From Bradyrhizobium barranii subsp. apii (lineage in GTDB: Bacteria; Pseudomonadota; Alphaproteobacteria; Rhizobiales; Xanthobacteraceae): a stretch of 64,000 nt of DNA. Numbering within the stretch: position 1 is the first letter of the stretch; every line of letters begins with the position of its first letter. The DNA lies in assembly GCF_011516635.5 (NCBI RefSeq), contig NZ_CP096255.1, positions 8,009,501-8,073,500 on the forward strand, read 5' to 3'. A program made the position numbers and the translations under genes. The notes below the pieces were generated by a model that did not search any database, was not told where the DNA came from, and was given only the letters and a program-made list of their open reading frames with translations. This document shows, one piece after another, positions 41,824-50,640 of the stretch.

Positions 41824-42575
41824 CAATGCGCTTCCTCGCCGAGATAGGCTTCCTTGACCTTCGGATCGCGCCGGATCTCTTCCGGCGTGCCCGAGGCGAT
41901 GATGTGGCCGTAGACCAGCACGGAGATGCGGTCGGCAAGGCCGAATACGACGCTCATGTCGTGCTCGACGATGACCAGGGTCTTGCCCTCGGTCAGTCGC
42001 CGGATCAGCGACACCGCGCGGTCGGTTTCGGCGTGGCTCATGCCGGCGGTCGGCTCGTCGAGCATGACGACCGTGGCCCCGCTCGCGATGGTGATGCCGA
42101 TCTCGAGCTCGCGCTGCTCGGCGTAGGTCAGAAGTCCCGCCGGAACATCGCGCCGGTGCGTGAGATGGATGTCGTCCAGGATCTGAGCCGTGCGCTCGCG
42201 CACTTCCGGCAGGCTGTCGACGTTCTTCCAGAAAGCGTAGCGGTGCCCCGTCGCCCACAGCACGGCGCAGCGGACGTTCTCCCAGACCGACATGCGGGCG
42301 AACACGTTGGTGACCTGGAACGAGCGCGACAGGCCGCGCCGGTTGATCTCGAACGGCCGCAGGCCTGAGATCACATCGCCGTTCAGCTTCACCTCGCCCG
42401 AGGTCGGCTTGATGTGGCCGCTGATCAGATTGAACGTCGTGGATTTTCCGGCGCCGTTCGGGCCGATGACGGCGTGACGCTCGCCTTTCGCGACGCTGAG
42501 GTTGAGGTCGCGGATGATGCCGACATTGCCGAAGCGTTTTTCGACGGCGCGGACTTCGATGGCTGCTGCGCTCAT
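41823..42575 (-). CDS. livG: Branched-chain amino acid-type ABC transporter ATP-binding protein, LivG
   Basis: 250 residues with a canonical Walker A GPNGAGKS (38-45), Q-loop GLSRSFQVTNVFARMS, LLTYAEQRELEIGI in place of the usual LSxGQ signature (a common LivG variant), Walker B VVMLDEPTAGMSHAE and H-loop VIVEHDMSV. It pairs with LivF under the two permeases. Its ATG overlaps the LivM stop (ATGA) and its stop overlaps the LivF start, so translation of the three is coupled. This partner keeps the catalytic lysine, which may matter given the LivF substitution. Confidence 0.92.
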   Translation of the reverse strand: MSAAAIEVRAVEKRFGNVGIIRDLNLSVAKGERHAVIGPNGAGKSTTFNLISGHIKPTSGEVKLNGDVISGLRPFEINRRGLSRSFQVTNVFARMSVWENVRCAVLWATGHRYAFWKNVDSLPEVRERTAQILDDIHLTHRRDVPAGLLTYAEQRELEIGITIASGATVVMLDEPTAGMSHAETDRAVSLIRRLTEGKTLVIVEHDMSVVFGLADRISVLVYGHIIASGTPEEIRRDPKVKEAYLGEEAH

Positions 42576-43852
42576 GCCAGATACCCCCGGTCACGGGCGA
42601 CCGTCGCAGCCCTGTCCCACGCGTCCGCGATCCTCCGCCAGCTCAGCCGCGCGACGAACGCACCGCCGACGACGAGAACTGCTGCGGAAATCCACGTCAC
42701 CGGGGACTTCGCATTGAAGGGAATGCCGAACAGGTTGATCGGGTCGCCGCCGGAATAGCGCGCGAGCGTCTCGATGGTGAGGATGACGCCGCAGGCGAGC
42801 GCCAGGGTCGGCACAATAGCGACGAGATAGGACGGGATCACCGTCCAAAGCGTTCCGGCGCGAACCAGCGGCCGGTGCATCATCAACAGGCCGGCGATGC
42901 CGCCCGGCGCGAACATCACGATGCCGATGAAGATGATGCCGAAATAGAGCTGCCAGACGCTGGTGAGGCCTGTCAGCCCGAGCTGGAGATAGGTCACCAG
43001 GATCGCGCCGAGGATCGGCCCGAAGAAATAGGCGATGCCGCCGATGAAGGTGGAGAACAGCACCAGACCGGACTGGATCGCACCGAGCAGCGCGGAGTTC
43101 GCGATCTCGAAATTGATCGCGGTCAGGCCGCCGGCGACGCCCGCGAAGAACCCGGCAAAGCAATAGGCGAGATAGCGGACGACGTGAGGATCGTAGCCTA
43201 TGAACTGGACACGCTCGGGATTGTCGCGGACGGCATTGCTGATCCGTCCCAGCGGCGTCCGGGTCAGCGCGTACATCGCGATGGCTGACAGCACCAGCCA
43301 GAACGCGATGAGGTAATAGACCTGAACCTGGGGCCCGAACGACCAGCCGAACATCTTGGGCAGTGCCGTGCGATCCGTGGTGATGCCGGCTTCGCCGCCG
43401 AACACCGAGCGCAGGATCAGCGAGGACGACGCCACCAATTCGCCGATGCCGAGCGAGATCATCGCGAACACGGTGCCGGCGCGCTTGGTCATGACCCAGC
43501 CGATGATGACAGCGAAGACGAGACCACCGATCCCGCCGAACAGCGGAATGAACGGCAGCGGGATCGGCCAGCCGTGCGACACCACCGCATTCATCATGTG
43601 ACAGGCCGCGAAGCCGCCGAGGCCGTAATGCACGGCGTGACCGAACGACAGCAGGCCGGTCTGGCCGAGCAGGATGTTGTAGGAGAGCGCGAAAACGATC
43701 GCGATGCCGATCAGGCTGAAGGACGTCAGCGAGCCGCCGGAGGAGAAGATCAGCGGCAGGACGACCAGTGCGGCGATGCCGATCAGCCAGACGCCGTAGA
43801 AGCGCAGGCCGTCGCCGGCGGGCTTCGATGTCGAAATCGGTTTGGCGGTCAT
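42572..43852 (-). CDS. livM: Branched-chain amino acid-type ABC transporter permease, LivM
   Basis: 426 residues, about ten or more membrane segments, with LivM features: ALSYNILLGQTGLLSFGHAV, then HYGLGGFAACHMM, RTPLGRISNAVRDNPERVQF in the cytoplasmic coupling loop, and GGIAYFFGPILGAILVTYLQ. Longer than many LivM (about 320-350) by a C-terminal extension of extra helices. It forms the inner-membrane channel with LivH. Overlaps LivG at its 3' end and LivH at its 5' end by four bases each. Confidence 0.9.
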   Translation of the reverse strand: MTAKPISTSKPAGDGLRFYGVWLIGIAALVVLPLIFSSGGSLTSFSLIGIAIVFALSYNILLGQTGLLSFGHAVHYGLGGFAACHMMNAVVSHGWPIPLPFIPLFGGIGGLVFAVIIGWVMTKRAGTVFAMISLGIGELVASSSLILRSVFGGEAGITTDRTALPKMFGWSFGPQVQVYYLIAFWLVLSAIAMYALTRTPLGRISNAVRDNPERVQFIGYDPHVVRYLAYCFAGFFAGVAGGLTAINFEIANSALLGAIQSGLVLFSTFIGGIAYFFGPILGAILVTYLQLGLTGLTSVWQLYFGIIFIGIVMFAPGGIAGLLMMHRPLVRAGTLWTVIPSYLVAIVPTLALACGVILTIETLARYSGGDPINLFGIPFNAKSPVTWISAAVLVVGGAFVARLSWRRIADAWDRAATVARDRGYLA

Positions 43853-44796
43853 GACTCGCGCGTCCCCATCAGGCCCATGGGGCGAACGATCAGAATGAGC
43901 ACCAGCAGCATATAGGGAACGATCGGCGCGACCTGGGCGATCGTGACGTTCCAGATGTCAGTGAGAACGGACGGGCCAGCCGACGGATCGAGCGGGCCGA
44001 ACGCACTCGCCAGCGAGCCGTTCAGCGCCACCGCAAAGGTCTGCACCAGGCCGATGACGAGCGATGCGATGAAAGCGCCGGGCAAGGAGCCGAGGCCACC
44101 GAACACGATGACGACGAACAGGATGGGCCCGAGTGCCGCGGCCATGTCCGACTGCGTCACCAGGGCCGGACCGGCGATGACGCCGGCAATACCGGCGAGC
44201 GCGCTGCCGACGCCGAACACCACCATGAACACCCGCCCGACATTGTGGCCGAGATGCCCGACCATGTGCGGATGCGTCAGCGCCGCCTGCACGATCAGGC
44301 CGACGCGGGTGCGCTTGAGCACGACCAGCAGCGCCACGAAGATCACGACCGACACGGCCAGCATGAAGATCTTGTAGGCGGGATAGTTGGTCGAGAAGAT
44401 CGTGAAGGCCGGGAAGTCGAGCAACGACGGCACGCGGTAGTCGACCGGGCTCTTGCCCCAGATCATCGACACGATCTCTTCGATCGCAAAAGCCAGACCG
44501 AACGTCAGCAGCAATTCCGCGACATGGCCGTGCTTGTGGGTGTTGCGCAGGCCGTAGCGCTCTACCGCCATGCCGATGGCGCCGACCAGCAGCGGCGCCA
44601 GCACCAGCGCCGGCCAGAACCCGATCCACTTCGTGAGCTGGAAGCCGAAGAAGGCGCCAAGCATGTAGAAGCTGGCATGCGCGAAATTGAGCACGCCCAT
44701 CATGCTGAAGATGACGGTCAGCCCGCTCGACAGCAGGAAGAGCAGCATGCCGAACAGCACGCCGTTCAGGGTCGAAATGACAATGAGTTCAAGCAC
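43849..44796 (-). CDS. livH: Branched-chain amino acid-type ABC transporter permease, LivH
   Basis: 315 residues from a GTG at 44796 (VLELIVISTLNGVLFGMLLF); an ATG 17 codons earlier lacks membrane character and a good ribosome site. Eight or so membrane segments with the LivH motifs SSGLTVIFSMMGVLNFAHAS and GLAFAIEEIVSMIWGKSPVD, and a coupling loop THPHMVGHLGHNVGRVFMVV. It makes the channel with LivM. ATGA overlap with the LivM start. The receptor gene 46148-44916 precedes it in the operon after a 119-base gap. Confidence 0.88.
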   Translation of the reverse strand: MLELIVISTLNGVLFGMLLFLLSSGLTVIFSMMGVLNFAHASFYMLGAFFGFQLTKWIGFWPALVLAPLLVGAIGMAVERYGLRNTHKHGHVAELLLTFGLAFAIEEIVSMIWGKSPVDYRVPSLLDFPAFTIFSTNYPAYKIFMLAVSVVIFVALLVVLKRTRVGLIVQAALTHPHMVGHLGHNVGRVFMVVFGVGSALAGIAGVIAGPALVTQSDMAAALGPILFVVIVFGGLGSLPGAFIASLVIGLVQTFAVALNGSLASAFGPLDPSAGPSVLTDIWNVTIAQVAPIVPYMLLVLILIVRPMGLMGTRES

Positions 44797-44915
44797 AGCG
44801 CACTCGTCTCTCTCCGGGGCCTGATGGCCCCGGCGAACATCGCCCAATCAAGAATAGTCCGGCCACCGCCTTCCCGCGACCGATGTCGGCCGCGAGAAAA
44901 CGACGGATGTCGTGA

Positions 44916-46148
44916 TTACGGCCGCGCCATCTTGCAGGTCGTGGGGACCATGGCCTGCGCCGTGTCGACCTTGGAGACGAGGTGCCAGCCCCAGCCGGTG
45001 TTTTCCTCGTCGAACGGCTCATTCTCGGTCAGCTTGCCGAAGGAGGAAATGTAGATCGGCTGAAGGAACTGGTGGTCGTCCTTGCGCATGAGGCCGGTGC
45101 CGCCGTCCAGGACCTCGAACTTCAGATCCTCGAGCGCCGCCGCCACCTTCACCGGATCGATCGAGTTGGCCTTCTCGGCAGCCGCCTTGAACATGCGCAT
45201 CTCGTTGACCGCACGCGGGTACCAGAGCGACAGATTGACCTTGGCGCGGAACGCCTTCTCGTAATCCATCGCGACCTTGTTGCCGGAATTCGCAAAGCCT
45301 TCGGTGATCTGGAAGACCTGATGATCGAGACCGGTCTGCTTGACGGCAGTGGGGCCGCCGGCGCCGCCGGCATAATAGGTGTACCAGTTGACCTTCAGGC
45401 CGGCGTCAGCGGCAGCCTTGAGCAGCAGCGCGAAGTCCTGGCCCCAATTGCCGGTGACGACGCTGTCGGCGCCGGACGCCTTGATCTTGGCGATATAGGG
45501 CGAGAAATCGGTGACCTTCAGCAGCGGATGCAGCTCGTCGCCGACGATCTGGATGTCGGGCCGCTTGGCGCCGAGCATCTTGCGCGCGTCGGAGCGGACG
45601 GACTGACCGAACGAATAGTCCTGGTTGATCAGGTACACCTTTTTGATCGAGGCGGTGTCCTTCATGTAGTTGGTGAGCGCCTCCATCTTGATGTCGGAAC
45701 TCGCATCCCAGCGGAAATGCCAGTAGCTGCACTTCTCGTTGGTCAGGCTGGGATCGACGGCGGCGTAGTTGAAGTACAGCACTTCCTTGCCGGGATTGCG
45801 CGTGTTGTTCTTGGTGACGAAATCCGACAGCGCCGCGCCGACGGACGAGCCGTTGCCTTGCGTGATGTAGTGGACCCCGGCGTCGATCGCCTTCTGGGCC
45901 TGCACCAGGCTCTCCTGCGGATTGGTCTTGTTGTCGAGCGGCACGATCTCGATCTTGTGGCCGAGAATCCCGCCCTTGGCGTTGAGCTCGTCGGCCAGAT
46001 ACTGGAATGTCTTCAGACCACCCTCGCCGACGCTGGCACCACCGCCGGAGAGCGGATCGATGTAGCCGATCTTGAGGGTGTCCTCAGCCGACGCGGCATG
46101 ACCGAGCATCGGGGCGATCACGGCAATGGCCAAAGTGAGCTTGCGCAT
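44916..46148 (-). CDS. ABC transporter substrate-binding protein, branched-chain amino acid type (receptor 3, first gene of the Liv operon)
   Basis: 410 residues. Signal peptide KLTLAIAVIAPMLGHAASAE; mature Peripla_BP_6 fold: TLKIGYIDPLSGGGASVGEG, LADELNAKGGILGHKIEIVP, GVHYITQGNGSSVGAALSDF, IKKVYLINQDYSFGQSVRSD, and GADSVVTGNWGQDFALLLKA. GAGGAAA precedes the ATG. First gene of the reverse-strand Liv operon. Together with receptors at 29540 and 39678 it makes three such receptors in 17 kb and only one complete permease/ATPase set. Confidence 0.9.
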   Translation of the reverse strand: MRKLTLAIAVIAPMLGHAASAEDTLKIGYIDPLSGGGASVGEGGLKTFQYLADELNAKGGILGHKIEIVPLDNKTNPQESLVQAQKAIDAGVHYITQGNGSSVGAALSDFVTKNNTRNPGKEVLYFNYAAVDPSLTNEKCSYWHFRWDASSDIKMEALTNYMKDTASIKKVYLINQDYSFGQSVRSDARKMLGAKRPDIQIVGDELHPLLKVTDFSPYIAKIKASGADSVVTGNWGQDFALLLKAAADAGLKVNWYTYYAGGAGGPTAVKQTGLDHQVFQITEGFANSGNKVAMDYEKAFRAKVNLSLWYPRAVNEMRMFKAAAEKANSIDPVKVAAALEDLKFEVLDGGTGLMRKDDHQFLQPIYISSFGKLTENEPFDEENTGWGWHLVSKVDTAQAMVPTTCKMARP

Positions 46149-46393
46149 TTTTTCGTTTCCTCGCTGGCCATCGACTTTAGTCGATGGGCTTTTTGCGCAT
46201 GTTGCAGCGCAATTGCAGATCTCTAATGAGCAGAACGAACTTTGATTTTCAAGCTCGGCGAGACATGGCTCCGGCCATCGTTATGAAATGTGAAGGCGGC
46301 TACCCGTCTCGCCGGCAGCTTTCCGCGACGAGGAATAGAACGCAAGGGGAAACTGGCCTGCGCGGCACCCGACGACGCAGGTGTCGCAGCCGT

Positions 46394-47522
46394 CTACAGG
46401 CTGCGATAGTTCGCGATTCCCGACAGGTCTGGCGTGAATCCGAGCCCCGGTTCCTCGCCGAGGACGATCGTACCATCAGTGACATTGGCAACGGCACCGC
46501 AGAACCGGTCGCGCAGCGGATTGTCGTTGGCATCGACCTCGAGCCAGCCGTCGCCGCCGATGCCGGCCAGCAGATGCGCCGAGGCGAGCAGTCCGATGCC
46601 GCCGCCGAGATAATGCGGGCAGAACGTCTTGCCCGCCTTCAGAATGTCGCGCGCGACGCCGGCGCATGCGCTCAGCCCGCCCCATTTCGCGATGTCGGGC
46701 TGAACGACGCCGAGCAGGTCTTCGGCCAGGACGCCCTTGAATCCCTCGACACTCGAAATGTTCTCGCCCGCGGCAATCGGCGTTTTCGCGGCTGCCCGCA
46801 GCCGGCGCCATTCCTCGCGCGGCCGGTCGGCGCGGATGGGCTCCTCCAGCCATCGCAGATCGAACGCGGCCAACCGCGGCAGCATCTCCAGCGCCTGATC
46901 AACCGACCAGCCCTGATTGGCATCGGCGGCGAGCATGCCCGCACCGACGATCGCGCGCAGCGCGGCCAGATTGGAGAGATCGGTGTCTGCACCGAAGCCG
47001 ACCTTCAGCTTCAACGCGCGATGGCCACGCGTGAGCGCGGCTTCGGCCGTCTGCGCGGCGCCGCCCGGATTGATGCCGCTGGCATAGACCTTGATCCTGC
47101 GCGACTGCCCACCGAGAAGCCGCCACAGCGGCAAGCGCCGCCGACGCGCGGAGAGGTCCCACAGCGCGAGATCGATGCCCGAAACAGCCTGCGCGAACGG
47201 ACCGGGCTCGCCGCATTGAAGCGCCAGCACTTCGGTCCCCTTCGACAGGACCTCGAAAGCCTGGGCGGGACTGTCGAATCTGCGCCCGACAAGCCCCGGA
47301 GCCAGCACTTCATTGACAAGCCGGGCGCGGTGCTCGGCGCCCGGTGCAGGAAAGTTGGACCAGGCTTCGCCCCATCCCTCGACACCGTCCTCGTCGACTG
47401 CGCGAACGAAGACGGCCGGACGGTTGAGCATCTTGCCGAACGACGTCACCACCGGCGTCGCCCAAGGGATAGCGATAGCAGAACGCCTCGATCGAGCGGA
47501 TGGTGAAGCTGTCAGTCGTCAT
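46394..47522 (-). pseudogene. Enolase-superfamily acid-sugar dehydratase (mandelate racemase subgroup), frameshifted at the 5' end
   Basis: The reverse frame from 47522 gives MTTDSFTIRSIEAFCYRYPL, then a run of three G (reverse) at about 47461-47463 shifts the frame; the other frame carries TPVVTSFGKMLNRPAVFVRA on to a stop at 46394. Removing one G restores CYRYPLATPVVTSFGK, the capping domain. The barrel shows the MR-subgroup catalytic set: ALKLKVGFG (Lys-x-Lys), ADANQGW, LEEPI, AGENI and a CPHYLGGGIG histidine. These enzymes abstract an alpha-proton from a sugar acid and dehydrate it to a 2-keto-3-deoxy acid. Last gene of the sugar island. Homopolymer length error is a good alternative. Confidence 0.8.
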
Positions 47523-47570
47523 ATTACAGGTCCTGCGACCGAGGTGAGACCACGCGGGACCGTTACCATC

Positions 47571-48608
47571 TCAGTAGGCGCGCGCGAAGTCACCTTCCTG
47601 CTTGATATCAGCGAACACCGGGAAGCGCGCCTTCCACGCCGTGCCCTTGGCCGTGGTCAGCTGATTGAGCCGTTCCAGCACCCCGAGGCCATCCTTGCGC
47701 AGGCTGGCCGACACCGCTGCGCGATCCGGAAAGTTCTTCAGGACGGCATCCAGCCAGATGGTGCGGCCCGCCAGGAAGCCGCTTGCGCCTGCGGCATAGG
47801 AGTAGTCGAGCACGCGCTCGAACTTTTCAGGCGCAGCGCCGCCCGACAGCAACACCCAGGGGATGCTGCGTTCGCGGCAAATATCGCCGATCGCATCGAA
47901 CTCATTCTGCGCGGCCTTTGCTTCCGCGCTGCCGTCACGCGCCGGCAGGCTGTTGGCTGCAAGCGGGCTCTCCAGCTTGAGAAGATCGACGCCGTATTCA
48001 GGCTTTGCGAATTCGCGCACGCTGTCGATCACGAGGCCCGGGAGCTTGCCGGGCGATTCCACGTAATCGGCCGTGTGATTGGCGCTGCCGAGGAACGGGT
48101 AGACCAGCAACTCGAGCACGTACGGAATATCGTGACGGGCGCAGTCTTCGCCGATTTCGCGCACGAAACGCTTCTGGTGCTCGTTCACCGCGGCATCGGC
48201 GTCAGGCCGGTACCAGGCCAGCACCTTGACGGCGTCGCCGCCCATGGCGCGGATCTTCTCCACGCTCCAATTAGTGATCGCGCGCGACTTGCGGCCGCCC
48301 GCGGTTTCCTCAACGCGGTGCTCTTCCAGCGTCATGATCAGACCGCAGCGCGGCGGCAGCAGGTCGATCGCGGCAGGCACTGCGAAGTTCGGGTCGAACA
48401 GCATCGAGCTGCAATGCGGCGCGAGGTTCTCGACCAGGAGACGCTTGGCCGCCGTGACGTCGGAATATTCGACCTGGTCCCGCGTGATCCCCTTTGCCTT
48501 CGCAATGGCATCGAACAATGGCGGCCGCTGATCCAGCGCGACCATGCGAAAATGGCCATCCACGTCAGCAAGCCGTGCCAGGCCGCGGTTCTTTCCAATC
48601 GTTCTCAT
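47571..48608 (-). CDS. LacD-like class I aldolase (tagatose-bisphosphate/keto-deoxy-phosphosugar type)
   Basis: 345 residues starting MRTIGKNRGLARLADVDGHF, with the family's MVALDQRPPLFDAIA loop (residues 22-36), DAVKVLAWYRPDADAAVNEH (K128) and the putative Schiff-base lysine K211 in VDLLKLESPL. The YVLELLVYPFLGSANH strand is also typical. Relatives include tagatose-1,6-bisphosphate aldolase LacD and sulfofructose-phosphate aldolase YihT, and DUF2090 domains fused to sugar kinases. GAGG precedes the ATG, which overlaps the kinase stop (ATGA). Probably splits the phosphorylated sugar acid or ketose made by the kinase. Substrate unknown. Confidence 0.82.
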   Translation of the reverse strand: MRTIGKNRGLARLADVDGHFRMVALDQRPPLFDAIAKAKGITRDQVEYSDVTAAKRLLVENLAPHCSSMLFDPNFAVPAAIDLLPPRCGLIMTLEEHRVEETAGGRKSRAITNWSVEKIRAMGGDAVKVLAWYRPDADAAVNEHQKRFVREIGEDCARHDIPYVLELLVYPFLGSANHTADYVESPGKLPGLVIDSVREFAKPEYGVDLLKLESPLAANSLPARDGSAEAKAAQNEFDAIGDICRERSIPWVLLSGGAAPEKFERVLDYSYAAGASGFLAGRTIWLDAVLKNFPDRAAVSASLRKDGLGVLERLNQLTTAKGTAWKARFPVFADIKQEGDFARAY

Positions 48609-49564
48609 GGCTTCGTCCTCATGAATACAAGACACTCGTTGATATCGGGGATTCCGTTCCGGCCGCCAGCGCGGCGGCATTTCATGGCGGCCGTCGCCGC
48701 CGAAAACGCCATCGCGGCGCGCACGTCGAGGCTGGCGCCGATCGCGAGCGCATAGGCGCCGTGAAAGACGTCGCCCGCGCCTGTGGTGTCGACGACATCG
48801 ACGGCGTAGGCGGCCTGCTGGTGCAGCTGATCGTTCTCGTGCCAGCTCACGCCGCTCTCGCCGCGCGTGACGGCGATGACGCGGCAGCCGAAGCGCGCAA
48901 GGGCTGCGAGAGATTTATCTTCGGCCGAGCCGGCAAAGGCGGCGAGCGCGGGCTCGGAGAAGATGGCGTGATCGGTCAAGGGCAGCAGCCGTTCGAATAC
49001 CTCGGCATCGGCCATGTCGCCGTCGAGCACCGTCGGAATGCCGCGCGATCGCGCTTCCCGGAACAGCGTCGCAGCTCCCTCCACCCAGCGCGGATCGGCC
49101 AGCACGGAGGATGCGCGCGCGACGGCTTCGAGCGGAAGCCAGTCTGCGGTTTCCGGGTAAAGGCCACGGAAATTCACGATCTGCCGCTCGCCGCTGCTAT
49201 CGACGATAATCCCGGAGACCGACGAGCGGCCATCGGGAAACAGCCGGAAATTCTCGACATCGACGCCTTCGGCCGTGAAGGCCGATTTCATCTCGTGGCC
49301 AGCGGCATCATTCCCTGCCCGCCCCCAGAACGCGACGGACGCGCCGAGCTTCGCCACGGCCACGCTCGCATTGGCGGCCATGCCGCCGCCGAGCGTGCCG
49401 TACTCGACCGCCTTGATCTTCTCGCTTCCACCCGCGAACGGCCGATCGACGCGCCAGACCTGGTCGAGCGCGGACAGCCCGAGGCAGATCACGTGCACGG
49501 GCTTCGTGCCGGACGCGAGGTCGGCCAGCGCCGAGAGATCGCCGATGTTTGCCGACGCACTCAC
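48605..49564 (-). CDS. PfkB family carbohydrate kinase
   Basis: 319 residues with a ribokinase fold: GGGMAANASVAVAKLGASVA (the N-terminal substrate-loop glycines), GRAGNDAAGHEMKSAFTAEG, and the C-terminal anion hole DTTGAGD (259-265) with catalytic Asp265. It phosphorylates a sugar or keto-deoxy acid with ATP. Substrate residues cannot be read. Its stop overlaps the aldolase start and its start overlaps the end of the ABC ATPase gene, so the island genes are translationally coupled. The kinase-aldolase pairing mirrors keto-deoxy acid and tagatose-type routes. Confidence 0.88.
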   Translation of the reverse strand: MSASANIGDLSALADLASGTKPVHVICLGLSALDQVWRVDRPFAGGSEKIKAVEYGTLGGGMAANASVAVAKLGASVAFWGRAGNDAAGHEMKSAFTAEGVDVENFRLFPDGRSSVSGIIVDSSGERQIVNFRGLYPETADWLPLEAVARASSVLADPRWVEGAATLFREARSRGIPTVLDGDMADAEVFERLLPLTDHAIFSEPALAAFAGSAEDKSLAALARFGCRVIAVTRGESGVSWHENDQLHQQAAYAVDVVDTTGAGDVFHGAYALAIGASLDVRAAMAFSAATAAMKCRRAGGRNGIPDINECLVFMRTKP

Positions 49565-50634
49565 CGCAAGACCTGTCCGTTGGATGCAGCGAACAAATGC
49601 GTCTTGCCCGACTGTGGGCGCAGATTGATGCGATCACCAACCTTCGGCCGCAGCGCCGGATCGACCCGCGCGATGGCAGAGCCGCCGGCGAGATCGAAAT
49701 GGATCAGCGTGTCCGAGCCGAGCGGCTCGACCAGCTTGACGTTGATGGCGATGCCATCGGCGGCATCAGTGGCGATGGCAAAGTGTTCGGGGCGAATGCC
49801 CAGCACGGCGTTGCCGGCCTTGCTCAGGCAGCCAGCGGTCTCGCCGTCCAGCGGCACCACCGTTCCGCCTTGCGACAGGATCGCGCGCTCCTGACGCCAT
49901 TCGACCGGGAAGAAATTCATCGCGGGCGAGCCGATGAAGCCGGCGACGAACTAGTTGGCGGGCCGCTCGTAAACCGTCTCCGGTGTATCGTATTGCTGGA
50001 TCGTGCCGCTCTGGAGCACGACGATCCGGTCGGCCATGGTCATGGCCTCGATCTGGTCATGCGTCACGAAGACCATGGTGGTCTTCAGCTCCTGCGACAG
50101 CGCCTTGATCTCCGCCCGCACCTGCCCGCGCAGCTTCGCATCGAGATTGGAGAGCGGCTCGTCGAACAAAAAGGCCTTGGGATTGCGCACGATGGCGCGG
50201 CCCATGGCGACGCGCTGGCGCTGGCCGCCGGACAACTCCTTCGGCTTGCGGTCGAGATAGGGCTCGATGTGCAGCAGTGCGGCCGCACGCCTCACGCGGG
50301 CGTCGATCTCGGCCTTCGGTGTGCCTCTCAGCTCCAGCGCAAACGACATATTGTCGTAGACCCGCATGTGCGGGTAGAGCGCGTAATCCTGGAACACCAT
50401 CGCGATATCGCGCTGCGCAGCCTGGACGCCGTTGACGCGCTTGTCGCCGATGTAGAGATCGCCGGACGAAATCGGCTCGAGGCCGGCGATGATGCGCAAC
50501 AAGGTCGACTTGCCGCAGCCGGACGGGCCGACGAACACGACGAATTCGTGGTCCGCGATCTCAAGATTGAGATCGGGGATCACGGTGAAATTGCCGTAGC
50601 GCTTGGTGAGGTTGCGGATCGAGATCGAAGCCAT
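49561..50634 (-). pseudogene. Carbohydrate ABC transporter ATP-binding protein (UgpC/MalK type) with an in-frame stop
   Basis: The reverse frame from 50634 encodes [20 protein letters not shown], Walker [37 protein letters not shown] and [11 protein letters not shown], then a TAG at 49951-49953 in TVYERPAN-stop. The same frame continues FVAGFIGSPAMNFFPVEWRQ with the TOBE/MalK regulatory domain and ends at 49561. A TTG to TAG change (Leu, as in ERPANLFVAGFIG) would explain it. As read, only a 227-residue nucleotide-binding domain without its TOBE region is made. The importer it serves (permeases and receptor 51654-54733) is otherwise complete. Confidence 0.85.
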
Positions 50635-50640
50635 GATCGC

